From Roseiflexus sp. (GTDB taxonomy: Bacteria; Chloroflexota; Chloroflexia; Chloroflexales; Roseiflexaceae), in the NCBI GenBank assembly GCA_025062325.1, contig JANXAL010000131.1:1-51622 (forward strand): a stretch of DNA of 51,622 nucleotides, given 5' to 3'. Below the pieces are notes generated by a model, which saw nothing but the letters and a program-made list of their open reading frames with translations, was not told the DNA's origin and did no database searches. Below, in pieces: positions 1-8,270 of the stretch. Both the position numbers and the translations under genes were made by a program. Position 1 is the stretch's first letter, and every line of letters begins with the position of its first letter.

Positions 1-1545
1 GTGCGCCCGCGCCTGCGCTTCGTGCGCCCGCGCCTGCGCTTCGCGCGCCCGCGCTGCGGTTGGATAGCCATTCTGGAACTCCTTTGCCGCTGCCTGCCAC
101 TCCTTTGCCGCCGCGTTCCACTCGTTCGCTGCGTTGTTCCACCCCCGCGCCTTGGCTTCGCGCGCCCACGCCTGCGCTTCGCGCGCCCACGCCTGCGCTT
201 CGCGCGCTCGCGCCTTGGCTTCGTGCGCCTGCGCTGCGGCTTCGTGCGCCTGCGCTGCGGTTCGATTGCCATTCTGCCACTCCTTTGCCGCTGCTTCCCA
301 CTCCTGCGCTGCCGCCTGCCACTCCCGCGCCGCCGCGTCCCACTCGTCCGCTGCGTTGTTCCACCCCTGCGCCCGGGCTTCGTGCGCCTGCGCCTGCGCT
401 TCGTGCGCCCGCGCTGCGGCTTCGTGCGCCCGCGCTGCGGCTTCGTGCGCCTGCGCTGCGGTTCGATTGCCATTCTGCCACTCCTTTGCCGCTGCTTCCC
501 ACTCGCCCGCCGCGTCGTTCCACCCCCGCGCCTTGGCTTCGTGCGCCTGCGCCTGCGCTTCGCGCGCTCGCGCCTCGACTTCATATCGACACCGCGCCTT
601 TGCCGTTTCTTCCCACGCTCCTGCTGCCTCTCTCCACGCCCCCGCTGCGTTATTCCATTTCTGCACTGCGTCCGCCCGCGCCTGCGCTTCGTGCGCCCGC
701 GCCCGGGCTTCGTGCGCCCGCGCCTGCGCTTCGTGCGCCTGCGCTGCGGTTAGATTGCCATTCTGCCACTCCTTTGCCGCTTCCTGCCACTCCCGCGCCG
801 CCTCCTCCCACTCCCACGCCGCGTCATTCCACCCCCGCGCCTTGGCTTCGTGCGCCCGCGCCTGCGCTTCGTGCGCCCGCGCCTGCGCTTCGTGCGCCTG
901 CGCCTGCACTTCGTGCGCCTGCGCTGCGGTTAGATTGCCATTCTGCCACTCCTTTGCCGCTTCCTGCCACTCCCGCGCCGCCGCCTCCCACTTGTCCGCT
1001 GCATCGTTCCACCCCCGCACCCGGGCTTCGTGCGCCCGCGCCTTGGCTTCGTACTTCCGCGCCTTGGCTTCGCGCGCCCGCGCCTTGGCTTCGCACGCCC
1101 GCGCTGCGGTTAGGTCGCCATTCTGGAACTTCTTTGCCGCCGCCTGCCACTCCTTTGCCGCTGCGTCCCACTCGTCCGCTGCGTTGTTCCACCCCTGCGC
1201 CCGGGCTTCGTGCGCCTGCGCCTGCGCTTCGTGCGCCCGCGCTGCGGTTAGATTGCCGTTCTGCCACTCCTTTGCCGCTGCTTCCCACTCGTCCGCCGCG
1301 TCGTTCCACCCCCGCGCTTTGGCTTCGTGCGCCCGAGCCTGCACTTCGTGCGCCTGCGCTGCGGTTCGATTGTCATTCTGCCACTCCTTTGCCGCTGCTT
1401 CCCACTCGCCCGCCGCGTCGTTCCACCCCCGCGCCGCGTCGTTCCACCCCTGCGCCCAGGCTTCGTGCGCCCGCGCCTGCGCTTCGTGCGCCCGCGCTGC
1501 GATTCGATTGCCATTCTGCCACTCCCGCGCCGCCGCTTGCCACGC
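1..1545 (-). repeat. Heptad/hendecad coding repeat tract (AHEAQAR / GWNDAAD / EWEAAAK / EWQNGNRTAAQ)
   Basis: On the minus strand the tract is built from 21-bp units coding AHEAQAR-type heptads. These are followed by GWNDAAD, EWEAAAK and an 11-residue EWQNGNxTAAQ unit. About nine EWQNGNxTAA units are visible, near 65, 250, 457, 746, 926, 1106, 1247, 1360 and 1500. The number of AHEAQAR heptads between them varies, so the spacing runs from about 113 to 289 bp. The 7-residue period with an 11-residue stutter predicts a long alpha-helical rod or coiled coil. The unit array continues past base 1. Confidence 0.85.
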
Positions 1546-2214
1546 CTCCGCCGCCGCTTCCCACCCCCACGCCACCGCTCGCCACTCCTGCGCCACCGCT
1601 TGCCACGCCTCCACAGCCACGACCGACCCCGATCCGGTGACTGCCTCTCTGACCGCAGCGGCCCAGCGGCGGCTGGCTCTTGCCCATATGCGGGTTGCTG
1701 CCGCCCATTGCATGCCTGCGCACGCGCTGCACCACCCTAAGCTCCCTGCTGCCTCCCGCGCTGCCGCCGCCGCTGCTGACCATTTGCTCACATCTGACAC
1801 ATCGGTGAAGAGGCAGTAGAGCGGGGTTTCGTTATTTTCCCGGGCATTGGTGATAAGCGCGTTTGTTTGGCTTCCCTTGTTGTGATGGAGATGCTCGAAG
1901 CGATCCGTCCTCCAATCCACGATTTTCGCCTAGATGCGAAAGCCTACCGCTGTGCGACGTTGGACGTCCAGAAACCACCATGCCCAGTCGGCGCCTCCCT
2001 CGCTCTCCTGGCGGCGGTTGAAGCGGATGACTGTCACTTCGTACCTGTGTTGGTCCGCAAGGTCGATCAGGTTCATCTCGGTCACTGTGTCTTCGGCGAG
2101 GCGAAACCTGGTTTCGCGCGCACGGTAGAGGTCGTGCCCGGTTCGCAGGTTGAGCCGGATGAAGGCGCTGCACAGGTGAAGGAACGACTCAAGCGGGTTC
2201 TGTGACTGTGACAT
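1..2214 (-). pseudogene. Interrupted PD-(D/E)XK-like (DUF6615-like) domain plus giant Ala/Trp heptad-repeat protein; 3' end outside window
   Basis: The reading frame starts at ATG 2212-2214 (MSQSQNPLESF) and runs to an amber TAG at 1930-1932. The same frame then stays open, with no other stop, to the window edge. The N-terminal part contains GADWAWWF and GFRI-stop-AK. After the stop come KIVDWRTDRF, TNALITNARE and NETPLYCLFTD. From memory this order (GADWxWWF, then a Q-A-K motif, then PLYCxY) matches the family called DUF6615. The D...QxK pattern also resembles a PD-(D/E)XK nuclease core; that is inference. CAG to TAG is one transition, so the stop probably replaces the Gln of Q-A-K. From about 1640 downward the protein is almost wholly Ala-rich heptads. 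It may be a decayed gene, a sequencing error, or two polypeptides; GTG 1918-1920 is a possible restart, without a clear Shine-Dalgarno sequence. Long plus-strand frames here are only composition shadows. Confidence 0.72.
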
Positions 2215-2345
2215 GCGTTGACTCCTTTGGAACGTGATGGAGCGGTATTGTTTCCTCGCGGTGCGCCATCGCGTCGAAGCGATCAGGGCAGCCTTTTCTT
2301 AGGTTGTCAGGATCCGTCTGGCACGCAGTCGTTAGGGCCGCAATC

Positions 2346-2444
2346 AACAGGCTCAGCCAGCGCCTGTGCCCAGGATAGCGCAGCAGTGTGACAGGATATG
2401 ACACACGCTGTCATCGACAAGCTCAGCCAGCGCCCGTGCCCAGG
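2346..2444. repeat. Two copies of a GACAAGCTCAGCC-type dispersed repeat
   Basis: Near-identical 29-bp stretches lie at 2346-2374 and 2416-2444, sharing the core GCTCAGCCAGCGC. A third relative lies at 30844-30877, next to the prepilin peptidase gene. Read on the minus strand the core codes for LAEPVE/LAELVD. A similar repeat is, from memory, common in unrelated bacterial genomes. The short open frames over this area look like by-products of it. Confidence 0.65.
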
Positions 2445-2557
2445 TGCGCGGACTCAATCCGTAGACATCCATTGCCGTCCGCATGAATCCGTGCCCCATC
2501 GCAGGTTGGGCGCGCAGGAGCGACCTCCATTTGCGCCATTGCTCAGAGTGCATACCC

Positions 2558-2604
2558 CAATCCATAAGAATCCGTCGCAATCCGCGCGAATCCGTGTGCT
2601 ACTG
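2558..2604. repeat. 10-bp-phased ATCCG array, copy 1
   Basis: The sequence reads as consecutive 10-mers starting AATCC(G/A): AATCCATAAG, AATCCGTCGC, AATCCGCGCG, AATCCGTGTG. Looser copies lie around 2480-2500. It is one of five such arrays in the window and sits upstream of the broken gene at 1-2214. Confidence 0.7.
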
Positions 2605-2639
2605 CGGGTTACGTTTGGCGGTACGCAGTGCTATCCGCC

Positions 2640-3160
2640 TTTCCGAGGGGTAACACGTTCTAACGCCTGCTTGCCCCTCATCCCCCCTGCTCACACGAGT
2701 AGAGTTTTTGGGGGGTAATAGATGTTTGCCGCGTCCTGACGCCTGTTTTCCCCTCATCCCCCCGCCCCCTTCCTCTCAAGTGTAGGCTTTTTGATATGCG
2801 AAGCGGATTTGCTGCGTCCTGACGCCCTTTTCCCCCTCATCCCCCCGCCCCCTTCTCCCACCAGGGGAGAAGGGGGAGGTTGCGCATCCTGATGCCTGAA
2901 ACGGGCAATGCCGGGTAAGGGCTTGCCGAAAATGCTCCACTTGTGAGCTGCCCCCTTCTCCCACAAGGGGCGAAGGGGGAGGTTGCGCATCCTGATGCTC
3001 AAAACGGGCGATGCACCATAAGGGCGTGCCAAAAAATCTACACTTGTGAGCTGCCCTCTTCTCCCACGCTGCAGGAGAAGGGGGAGTTGGGGCGCCCTGA
3101 TGCCAGAAGCGGACGACTCAACACGAGGGTTTGCCAAACAACTTTACCCTTGCGAGGCGC
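2640..3160. repeat. Dispersed CCCCTCATCCCCCC / GGGGAGAAGGGGG element, cluster 1
   Basis: This cluster tandemly mixes two half-unit types of about 100 bp. Left halves begin CAAGTGTAGG-TTTTT and end in C-rich runs such as CCCCTCATCCCCCC. Right halves begin GGGGAGAAGGGGGAGG, carry GCATCCTGATGC and GGGCTTGCC, and end AAAAAATCTACACTTG. Left and right ends are imperfect inverted repeats of each other. Related clusters lie at 41985-42296, 43506-43731 and 45974-46350. No transposase is seen, so it may be a non-autonomous or fossil element. Confidence 0.75.
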
Positions 3161-3173
3161 ACCCCTACCGCGC

Positions 3174-3263
3174 GGGCGCCTATCAGGGGCGCGCCGACTG
3201 CACGGGCATCTGCCAGGGGTTCGCCGACTGCATGGGCGCCTACCAGGGGCATGCCAACGCCGC
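3174..3263. repeat. 30-bp tandem repeat, three copies
   Basis: Units at 3174-3203, 3204-3233 and 3234-3263 share GGGC-CCT--CAGGGG and GCCGACTGCA. The third copy diverges at its end. It lies between the element cluster and the 3' repeat of comEC, and no function is apparent. Confidence 0.75.
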
Positions 3264-3290
3264 CGGTTGCCTGCAACCGGCAACAACCAC

Positions 3291-3384
3291 CCTCCCACCT
3301 TCCCACCTTCCCAACCTTTACCTTCCCAACTTCAACCTTCAACCTTTCGCCTCTCATCGCTCGCCGCTCGCCTCCTCTACACTC
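3291..3384 (-). repeat. Purine-rich 3'-end repeat overlapping the end of comEC
   Basis: On the minus strand the sequence reads GAGGCGAGCGGCGAGCGATG followed by repeated AAGGTTGAAGGTTG-type units. A very similar stretch directly follows the pruA stop at 48433-48503. Here it overlaps the comEC reading frame and supplies its last residues (EEASGER) and its TGA stop. Confidence 0.65.
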
Positions 3385-4847
3385 GCATTCCACACCCACG
3401 CCCCCACAACAATCGCATAGTACGCCAGCAGCAACCAGAGCGGAAACGGCGGCAATTGCACCGCAGCCCACGGCAACTGCCCGAACAAACGCGCCCCCTC
3501 GGTCAACCAGGCGAGGAACAGGTACGCTGGCAGAGCCAGAAGCTGACCCAGCGGCAGCCAGATCATCCCGCCGACCAGCGCAATCGCCCCGAACAACATC
3601 GCCGACGGAACCATCGGCAGCATCGCCACATTCGCCAGCGGCGCGATCAGCGACAGGTTGCCGAAAGCGTAGAGAATGAGCGGGAGCGCCAGGATCTGCG
3701 CTGCCAGCGTCGCCGTGAGCGCCTCACGCGCCCAGTCGAGCCACCCGGCGCGCAGCGGCGTGCGCATCAGCAGCGCCTCGGTCCCTTTGCCATACGCAAA
3801 GAGCGAGGCGGTCGCCAACGCGCTCAGTTGAAACCCCATATCCCACAGCGTCTGCGGGTTCCACAACGTCATCGCCCAGCACGCGACGAAGAGGGTCGTC
3901 CAGGCGTGCGCCGGGCGATCCAGGCGCTGCCCGATCACCACGATGCTGCCCATTACTGCTGCGCGAATGACTGTCGGCGTGGCGCCGACGAACAGGGCGT
4001 AGACCCAGATGGTGATCAGAATGGGCCAGAACGCTTTGCGCCGCTCCAGTCCCATCCTGTCTGCCAGGCCGTATAGCGCCGCGCTGATAATCGTGATGTT
4101 CCAGCCGGAAATGACCAGGATGTGCGAGGTGCCGGTGGCGCTGAAGTGGTCCAGCACCTCATCCGGGATCGACGATTGCAGCCCCAAAAGAATCCCGACT
4201 GCTAGCGCCGCCTGTGGTTCGGGCAGTTCGCGCAGCAACACCCGGCGCGCCTGATCGCGGAACCTGAGCAGCGCCGTTATCAACGGATGCCCCTGATTCG
4301 ATGCAACCAGGCGCGCCTGTTCGGGTTTCATCAGCGAGAAAATGCCGCGTCGCGCCAGGTAGACCCGGTAATCGAAATCGCCGGAGCGCGCCGCTGCGCG
4401 CGGCGTCGTCAGTGCGCCGGTCAACTCCAGCCGATCGCCGTAAAACCGCTCTGGGTAGCGCGGCAACGTTACCAGCGCCAGACCTTCGGCGGGCTGCCAG
4501 GCATTCCCGACACGCACGCTGTCCGCCGCGATCACCACGCGCTGCCCGTCGGCGAGACGGCGCGGGTCTTCGATCACGACGCCGCGGATCTGCACGTCGC
4601 CGCTGTCGTTCAACAGGCGAATGCTGTGGGGTGACACCGGGATCTCCGCTGCTGCCAGGCGCGCGCCGCCAGCTGCAGCCACGCACAATATGAGAAAGAC
4701 CATCCGCAAACGTGGTTTTCGATGAAACACAATTGCAGCAATGCCGAGTCCGATGCCGCCAGCCACCAGATGCCAGAGCGGCAGGTGTAGCACGTCGGCG
4801 AGAAAGATGCCGACCATCCAGGCAATGGCGAGAACGATCAGGGTCAT
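3354..4847 (-). CDS. comEC: ComEC/Rec2-type competence membrane channel, lacking the C-terminal metallo-beta-lactamase domain
   Basis: A 497-residue polytopic membrane protein that would carry transforming single-stranded DNA across the inner membrane. Residues 1-170 form the N-terminal membrane plus soluble DUF4131-like part. Residues about 210-480 match the Competence core, with GTSHILVISGWNI and many membrane spans. Full-length ComEC proteins of other bacteria (about 750 residues) add a C-terminal metallo-beta-lactamase domain, which is absent here. The reading frame ends in a dispersed repeat that codes the last residues. The start ATG has GGGGAGG six bases upstream. The gene is divergent from the amidase gene and is not in an operon with other competence genes in view. 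Function is confident as a family call; activity is unknown. Confidence 0.88.
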   Translation of the reverse strand: MTLIVLAIAWMVGIFLADVLHLPLWHLVAGGIGLGIAAIVFHRKPRLRMVFLILCVAAAGGARLAAAEIPVSPHSIRLLNDSGDVQIRGVVIEDPRRLADGQRVVIAADSVRVGNAWQPAEGLALVTLPRYPERFYGDRLELTGALTTPRAAARSGDFDYRVYLARRGIFSLMKPEQARLVASNQGHPLITALLRFRDQARRVLLRELPEPQAALAVGILLGLQSSIPDEVLDHFSATGTSHILVISGWNITIISAALYGLADRMGLERRKAFWPILITIWVYALFVGATPTVIRAAVMGSIVVIGQRLDRPAHAWTTLFVACWAMTLWNPQTLWDMGFQLSALATASLFAYGKGTEALLMRTPLRAGWLDWAREALTATLAAQILALPLILYAFGNLSLIAPLANVAMLPMVPSAMLFGAIALVGGMIWLPLGQLLALPAYLFLAWLTEGARLFGQLPWAAVQLPPFPLWLLLAYYAIVVGAWVWNASVEEASGER

Positions 4848-5216
4848 CGTCAGCCTCCCCTGCTACTGCTACCGCATTCGTCAAGAAAAAGTTACGACCG
4901 GGATGGGTGATGGAACACGGATACGCACGGATTGAGACGGATTCTGACGGATTGGGATTGTGCGCTACTTATTGGGAGGTTATTCCGACACGGTTGCGCC
5001 GTGCAATGGTCGCAGGTGTGCGGCTTTTCCTGATCGACGCTTACAGTTCCATTACAACCTGACCGTTGCGTTTGCCGCATCAGGACGCCTTATCTCAATC
5101 CCTCACCCTGACTCGGTCAGATTGTTGTCAGGCGGCTATCAGCGGGGCATCAGCAATTCCATTGCGTTGCGTTCTACTATGGAACTGAGAACTGTCCTGA
5201 AGAGGGGGCAAGTCGT
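4848..5216. other. Divergent gap between comEC and the amidase gene, with 10-bp-phased array
   Basis: This 369-bp gap between divergently transcribed genes must hold both promoters. I could not place a convincing -35/-10 pair. It contains a phased array at 4912-4957 (ACGGATACGC, ACGGATTGAG, ACGGATTCTG, ACGGATTGGG). No gene is supported. Confidence 0.6.
4912..4957. repeat. 10-bp-phased ATCCG/CGGAT array, copy 2
   Basis: Four consecutive 10-mers each begin with (C)ACGGAT. The repeat is in the opposite orientation to copy 1 and lies in the comEC/amidase divergent gap. Confidence 0.75.
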
Positions 5217-8111
5217 ATGCGCGTGTGGAAAATGGCGCCATTACGTCTCACCGTCATTGCTGTGCTGATGCTCACGACTACTGCGCTGATTCTGCCGTCG
5301 TACTCATCAAATGCTCAGGAACAGGCAGGCGATCTGCAGCCGGAGCGCACGGTTGCCGCTCCATTCGGCGACTCGATGCTGGCATCAATCAACGCCACCG
5401 GGGAATTCCTCGTCGCGCCAGTGCCAACGTTGCGCCCGTTCAGTCATCTGGTGCTACGCTATGAGGCGCAGGTTCCGGCTGGCGCTGCGTTGCGCCTGTT
5501 TGTGCGCGTCTCTGCTGATGGCGCTGCCTGGACCGATTGGTCCGCCGTGGCAAGCAGTGATGACATGCGCCGTCCCGAAGATAGTCCTAACGTCGTGTGG
5601 AGTGACATCATCGACGCTGGAGCGCTGATGCGCTTCTGGCAGGCGCGCGTGGTTATGGCGCCTGCGGCAGATGGGTCGTTCCCGACCATTGGCGCTATCG
5701 AAGCGCATACCGTCGATGCGCTGACCGGTCCTGTCGCGCCGCCAGCCGCCGACTTCATCAAGCCACAGGGCATCGGTCTGGCAAAACCGCCGGTGGTGTC
5801 ACGCACCGCCTGGGGATCGCCCGACGGCCAGGGGAGCCGCGCCAGCCCGGCGTATTACCCGGTCAACCACATCATTGTCCACCACACTGCCGACGGCAAC
5901 ACCCTCGCGCCAGGGCAGCCCAACTGGGCGGCGCGGGTGCGGGCAATCTGGGCGTACCACGCGATCACGCGCGGGTGGGGAGACATCGGCTATAATTATC
6001 TGATCGACCCCAACGGCGTGATCTACGAAGGACGCGCGGGCGGCGACGATGCAGTTGGGTTCCACGACACCGCCAACTATGGCTCGATGGGTGTTGCGCT
6101 GATCGGAACCTTCTCCGGCGCGGCGCCATCCCCCGCCGCACAGGAGGCGCTGGTGCGCCTGATCGCCTGGAAAGCCGCGCAGAAAGACATCGATCCGCTC
6201 GGACGTTCCTACTACTATGGCTGCTCCCGGTCGAGCCGGTGTCTGCCGTTCAACCCAGGCGCGATTGTGCCGAATATTGCTGGTCACCGCCAGGTGACCC
6301 CGGGGCACACCACATGTCCGGGTGATGCGACAATGGCGATCCTGCCCGATCTGCGCAACCGGGTGCTGGCGCTGCTGCGGGAGAGCGGCGGAACCTCCGA
6401 TAATGGCGATCTGGTTATCGATGAGCGCGAAAGCAGTTTCAGCCGGAGCGTCGCCAACTGGTACAGCGCGGCATGTGGCGCCGGCGACCACGCATTCTAC
6501 ACCTTTGCGACCAACAACCCGGCAGAGAGTTCGAACCGCGGCGTCTGGCGCCCGAACCTGCCGCACCGTGGCGCGTATCGCGTGCTGGCGCACATTCCGC
6601 GCAACTGCGGGCTAGGTCCATTGACAAAGAATGCCAGATATGTGGTGCATAGCGCTGCAGGCAGCGTCGTTGTTCCTGTCAGTCAGGAAAGTGTCGAAGG
6701 ATGGGTCGATCTTGGCGTCTACACCTTCGAGGCGGGGAATGGCGGCGCGGTCGAACTTAACGATCTCACCGGCGAGGCGCTGGCTGCTCGGCGTGTCATT
6801 CTGTTTGACGCGGTTAAGTGGGTTCCCGAAAACCCGCAGGCGTCCGCCCAAATCGTTGCCGTGCGTTTCGAGCGTACCACAATCGCAGCCGGTGAATTGC
6901 TCCGCGTGGATGTAACGGTGCGCAACACTGGATCGACCATCATTACTGGGCAAGACCCGCGGGTTGACCTGACCGCCGGCGGCGGGATGAACGACCCCGC
7001 CAATGCCTATGTCTACGAGCAGCACGAGTGTTTCGCTGGCAGTCCGACCAGCGCATTTCCAGCGTTTCCCAAGGAAGCTGGCAGAATACGCATCACACTC
7101 GGCATGCCCGGCTGGGGCGCGCTCTACGGTAGCGGGTGCACCGCTCCGACCTCCGACTACCCGTGGCGCTGGGGACTGAATAGCGAACTGGCGCCTGGAC
7201 AGGAGCAGACTATCGTCGGGTATGTGCGGTTCCATACCCCTGGCACATACACGCTGCGCGCCGGACTGATCCACGAATATGTGCGCTATCTGGCGCAGGA
7301 TGTTGGCACGACAACGATCACCGTCACCGATGAGCGCATTCCGCCCGATGCCGCCACCTTCGACGAGTGGTTGCGGCCCACAGCGCGCGTGTATCGCCTT
7401 GGTCCCGCACCAGACAGCCTCCTGGCGCGCGCAGGCGACGCACAGGCAATCCCGTTGGGCGCAGAGGTCGGCAGTTTCGCCTGGCAGGGTGAACTAATCG
7501 ATTGGGGCAACAGCGGACCATTGGGATTGACAGATCACTTCGCCGTCGTTCAGACGCGGACATTTTACGCGCCGGTCAGTGGGGAATACACCTTCCGCAC
7601 CATCAGCGACGATGGATCGTGGTTGCTGGTGAACGGGCGCATTGTCGTAGCGAATGGCGGTCTCCATGATCGATCCGAAGCGACCGGAACGATCTATCTC
7701 GACGCTGGACTGCACGCATTGTCAGCCATCTTCTTCGAGCTGCGCGGCACGGCAGCAGCAGGGTACGACGTGCGGCTGCCAGGCTCGTCGGTATTCCAGC
7801 CAGCCCCCGATGGTCTGAGCGGCTCGCTGCGCTTTGGCGGAACTTTTGCTGAGCCGACGACTCTCGCGCTTGCAGCGGACGACCGCGGCGGCAGTGGCGT
7901 TGCAGCGATCCGCTGGCGCCTGAACGAGTCGTTATGGCAGACAACCGCCGGACGAATTGTGCGTCTCGATCTGCCGGGGAATGGGACCTATCGCGTGCGA
8001 TATCAGGCGGTCGATGCGATGGGCAACGAGGGACCCGTCCGCGAATTGACGGCGCGGGTCGATACAAATCTGACGGTCCATCGCATAGCGTTGCCGATGA
8101 TGGTGCGGTAA
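5217..8111 (+). CDS. Secreted N-acetylmuramoyl-L-alanine amidase (PGRP/Amidase_2) with PA14 domain
   Basis: A 964-residue exported protein predicted to cut the lactyl-amide bond between MurNAc and the stem peptide. An N-terminal signal or anchor (about residues 5-30) precedes a beta-rich region. The PGRP domain spans about 190-370, starting VVSRTAWGSP. Its zinc ligands are visible: His in IIVHHTADG (about 221), His in GHRQVTPG and Cys in TTCPGD (about 364). Later come Ig-like segments, a PA14-like domain at about 710-860 (TFYAPVSGEYTFRTISDDGS, then WLLVNGRIV) and a C-terminal beta domain. The start ATG is preceded by GAGGGGG. The combination suggests a surface enzyme that binds sugar and remodels peptidoglycan; the substrate of PA14 is unknown. 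A hairpin follows the stop. Confidence 0.88.
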   Translation: MRVWKMAPLRLTVIAVLMLTTTALILPSYSSNAQEQAGDLQPERTVAAPFGDSMLASINATGEFLVAPVPTLRPFSHLVLRYEAQVPAGAALRLFVRVSADGAAWTDWSAVASSDDMRRPEDSPNVVWSDIIDAGALMRFWQARVVMAPAADGSFPTIGAIEAHTVDALTGPVAPPAADFIKPQGIGLAKPPVVSRTAWGSPDGQGSRASPAYYPVNHIIVHHTADGNTLAPGQPNWAARVRAIWAYHAITRGWGDIGYNYLIDPNGVIYEGRAGGDDAVGFHDTANYGSMGVALIGTFSGAAPSPAAQEALVRLIAWKAAQKDIDPLGRSYYYGCSRSSRCLPFNPGAIVPNIAGHRQVTPGHTTCPGDATMAILPDLRNRVLALLRESGGTSDNGDLVIDERESSFSRSVANWYSAACGAGDHAFYTFATNNPAESSNRGVWRPNLPHRGAYRVLAHIPRNCGLGPLTKNARYVVHSAAGSVVVPVSQESVEGWVDLGVYTFEAGNGGAVELNDLTGEALAARRVILFDAVKWVPENPQASAQIVAVRFERTTIAAGELLRVDVTVRNTGSTIITGQDPRVDLTAGGGMNDPANAYVYEQHECFAGSPTSAFPAFPKEAGRIRITLGMPGWGALYGSGCTAPTSDYPWRWGLNSELAPGQEQTIVGYVRFHTPGTYTLRAGLIHEYVRYLAQDVGTTTITVTDERIPPDAATFDEWLRPTARVYRLGPAPDSLLARAGDAQAIPLGAEVGSFAWQGELIDWGNSGPLGLTDHFAVVQTRTFYAPVSGEYTFRTISDDGSWLLVNGRIVVANGGLHDRSEATGTIYLDAGLHALSAIFFELRGTAAAGYDVRLPGSSVFQPAPDGLSGSLRFGGTFAEPTTLALAADDRGGSGVAAIRWRLNESLWQTTAGRIVRLDLPGNGTYRVRYQAVDAMGNEGPVRELTARVDTNLTVHRIALPMMVR

Positions 8112-8127
8112 CGGATCGCCCCAACCC

Positions 8128-8176
8128 TGCGCGCGGGGAGCGACGTTGCGATGCGACGGCGCTCCCCGCGCGCAGC
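8128..8176 (+). terminator. Strong GC hairpin after the amidase gene
   Basis: The arms CTGCGCGCGGGGAGCG (8128-8143) and CGCTCCCCGCGCGCAG (8161-8176) are perfectly complementary with a 17-base loop. No T-run follows, so it may be a weak terminator or an RNA-stabilising hairpin rather than a classical intrinsic terminator. Confidence 0.55.
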
Positions 8177-8270
8177 ATTGTGTTGAAGACTCGGATTGTC
8201 ACCGCTTTGACACCTGTACGTGCTATGGTAGACTGCAGCGGACATACAACACACGGTTCAGGAGCACACC

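Noticed and set aside
1-1819. Long open plus-strand frames rich in Arg/Leu/Pro or Cys/Ala/Ser
   Set aside because: They are shadows of the minus-strand heptad repeat. The minus frame gives regular heptads and joins a recognisable N-terminal domain; the plus frames give only compositional junk.
2189-2580. Two short minus-strand frames upstream of the broken gene
   Set aside because: They are built mainly from dispersed repeats (GCTCAGCC and CGGAT types), lack ribosome sites and resemble no protein.
3174-3263. Possible CRISPR-like array (30-bp period)
   Set aside because: The repeats are directly adjacent with no unique spacers and are imperfect; no cas gene is near.
8208-8236. TTGACA before rmlB as a full promoter
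   Set aside because: The -35 is perfect but the nearest -10-like boxes are 10 or 15 bp away, so I left it as a remark.
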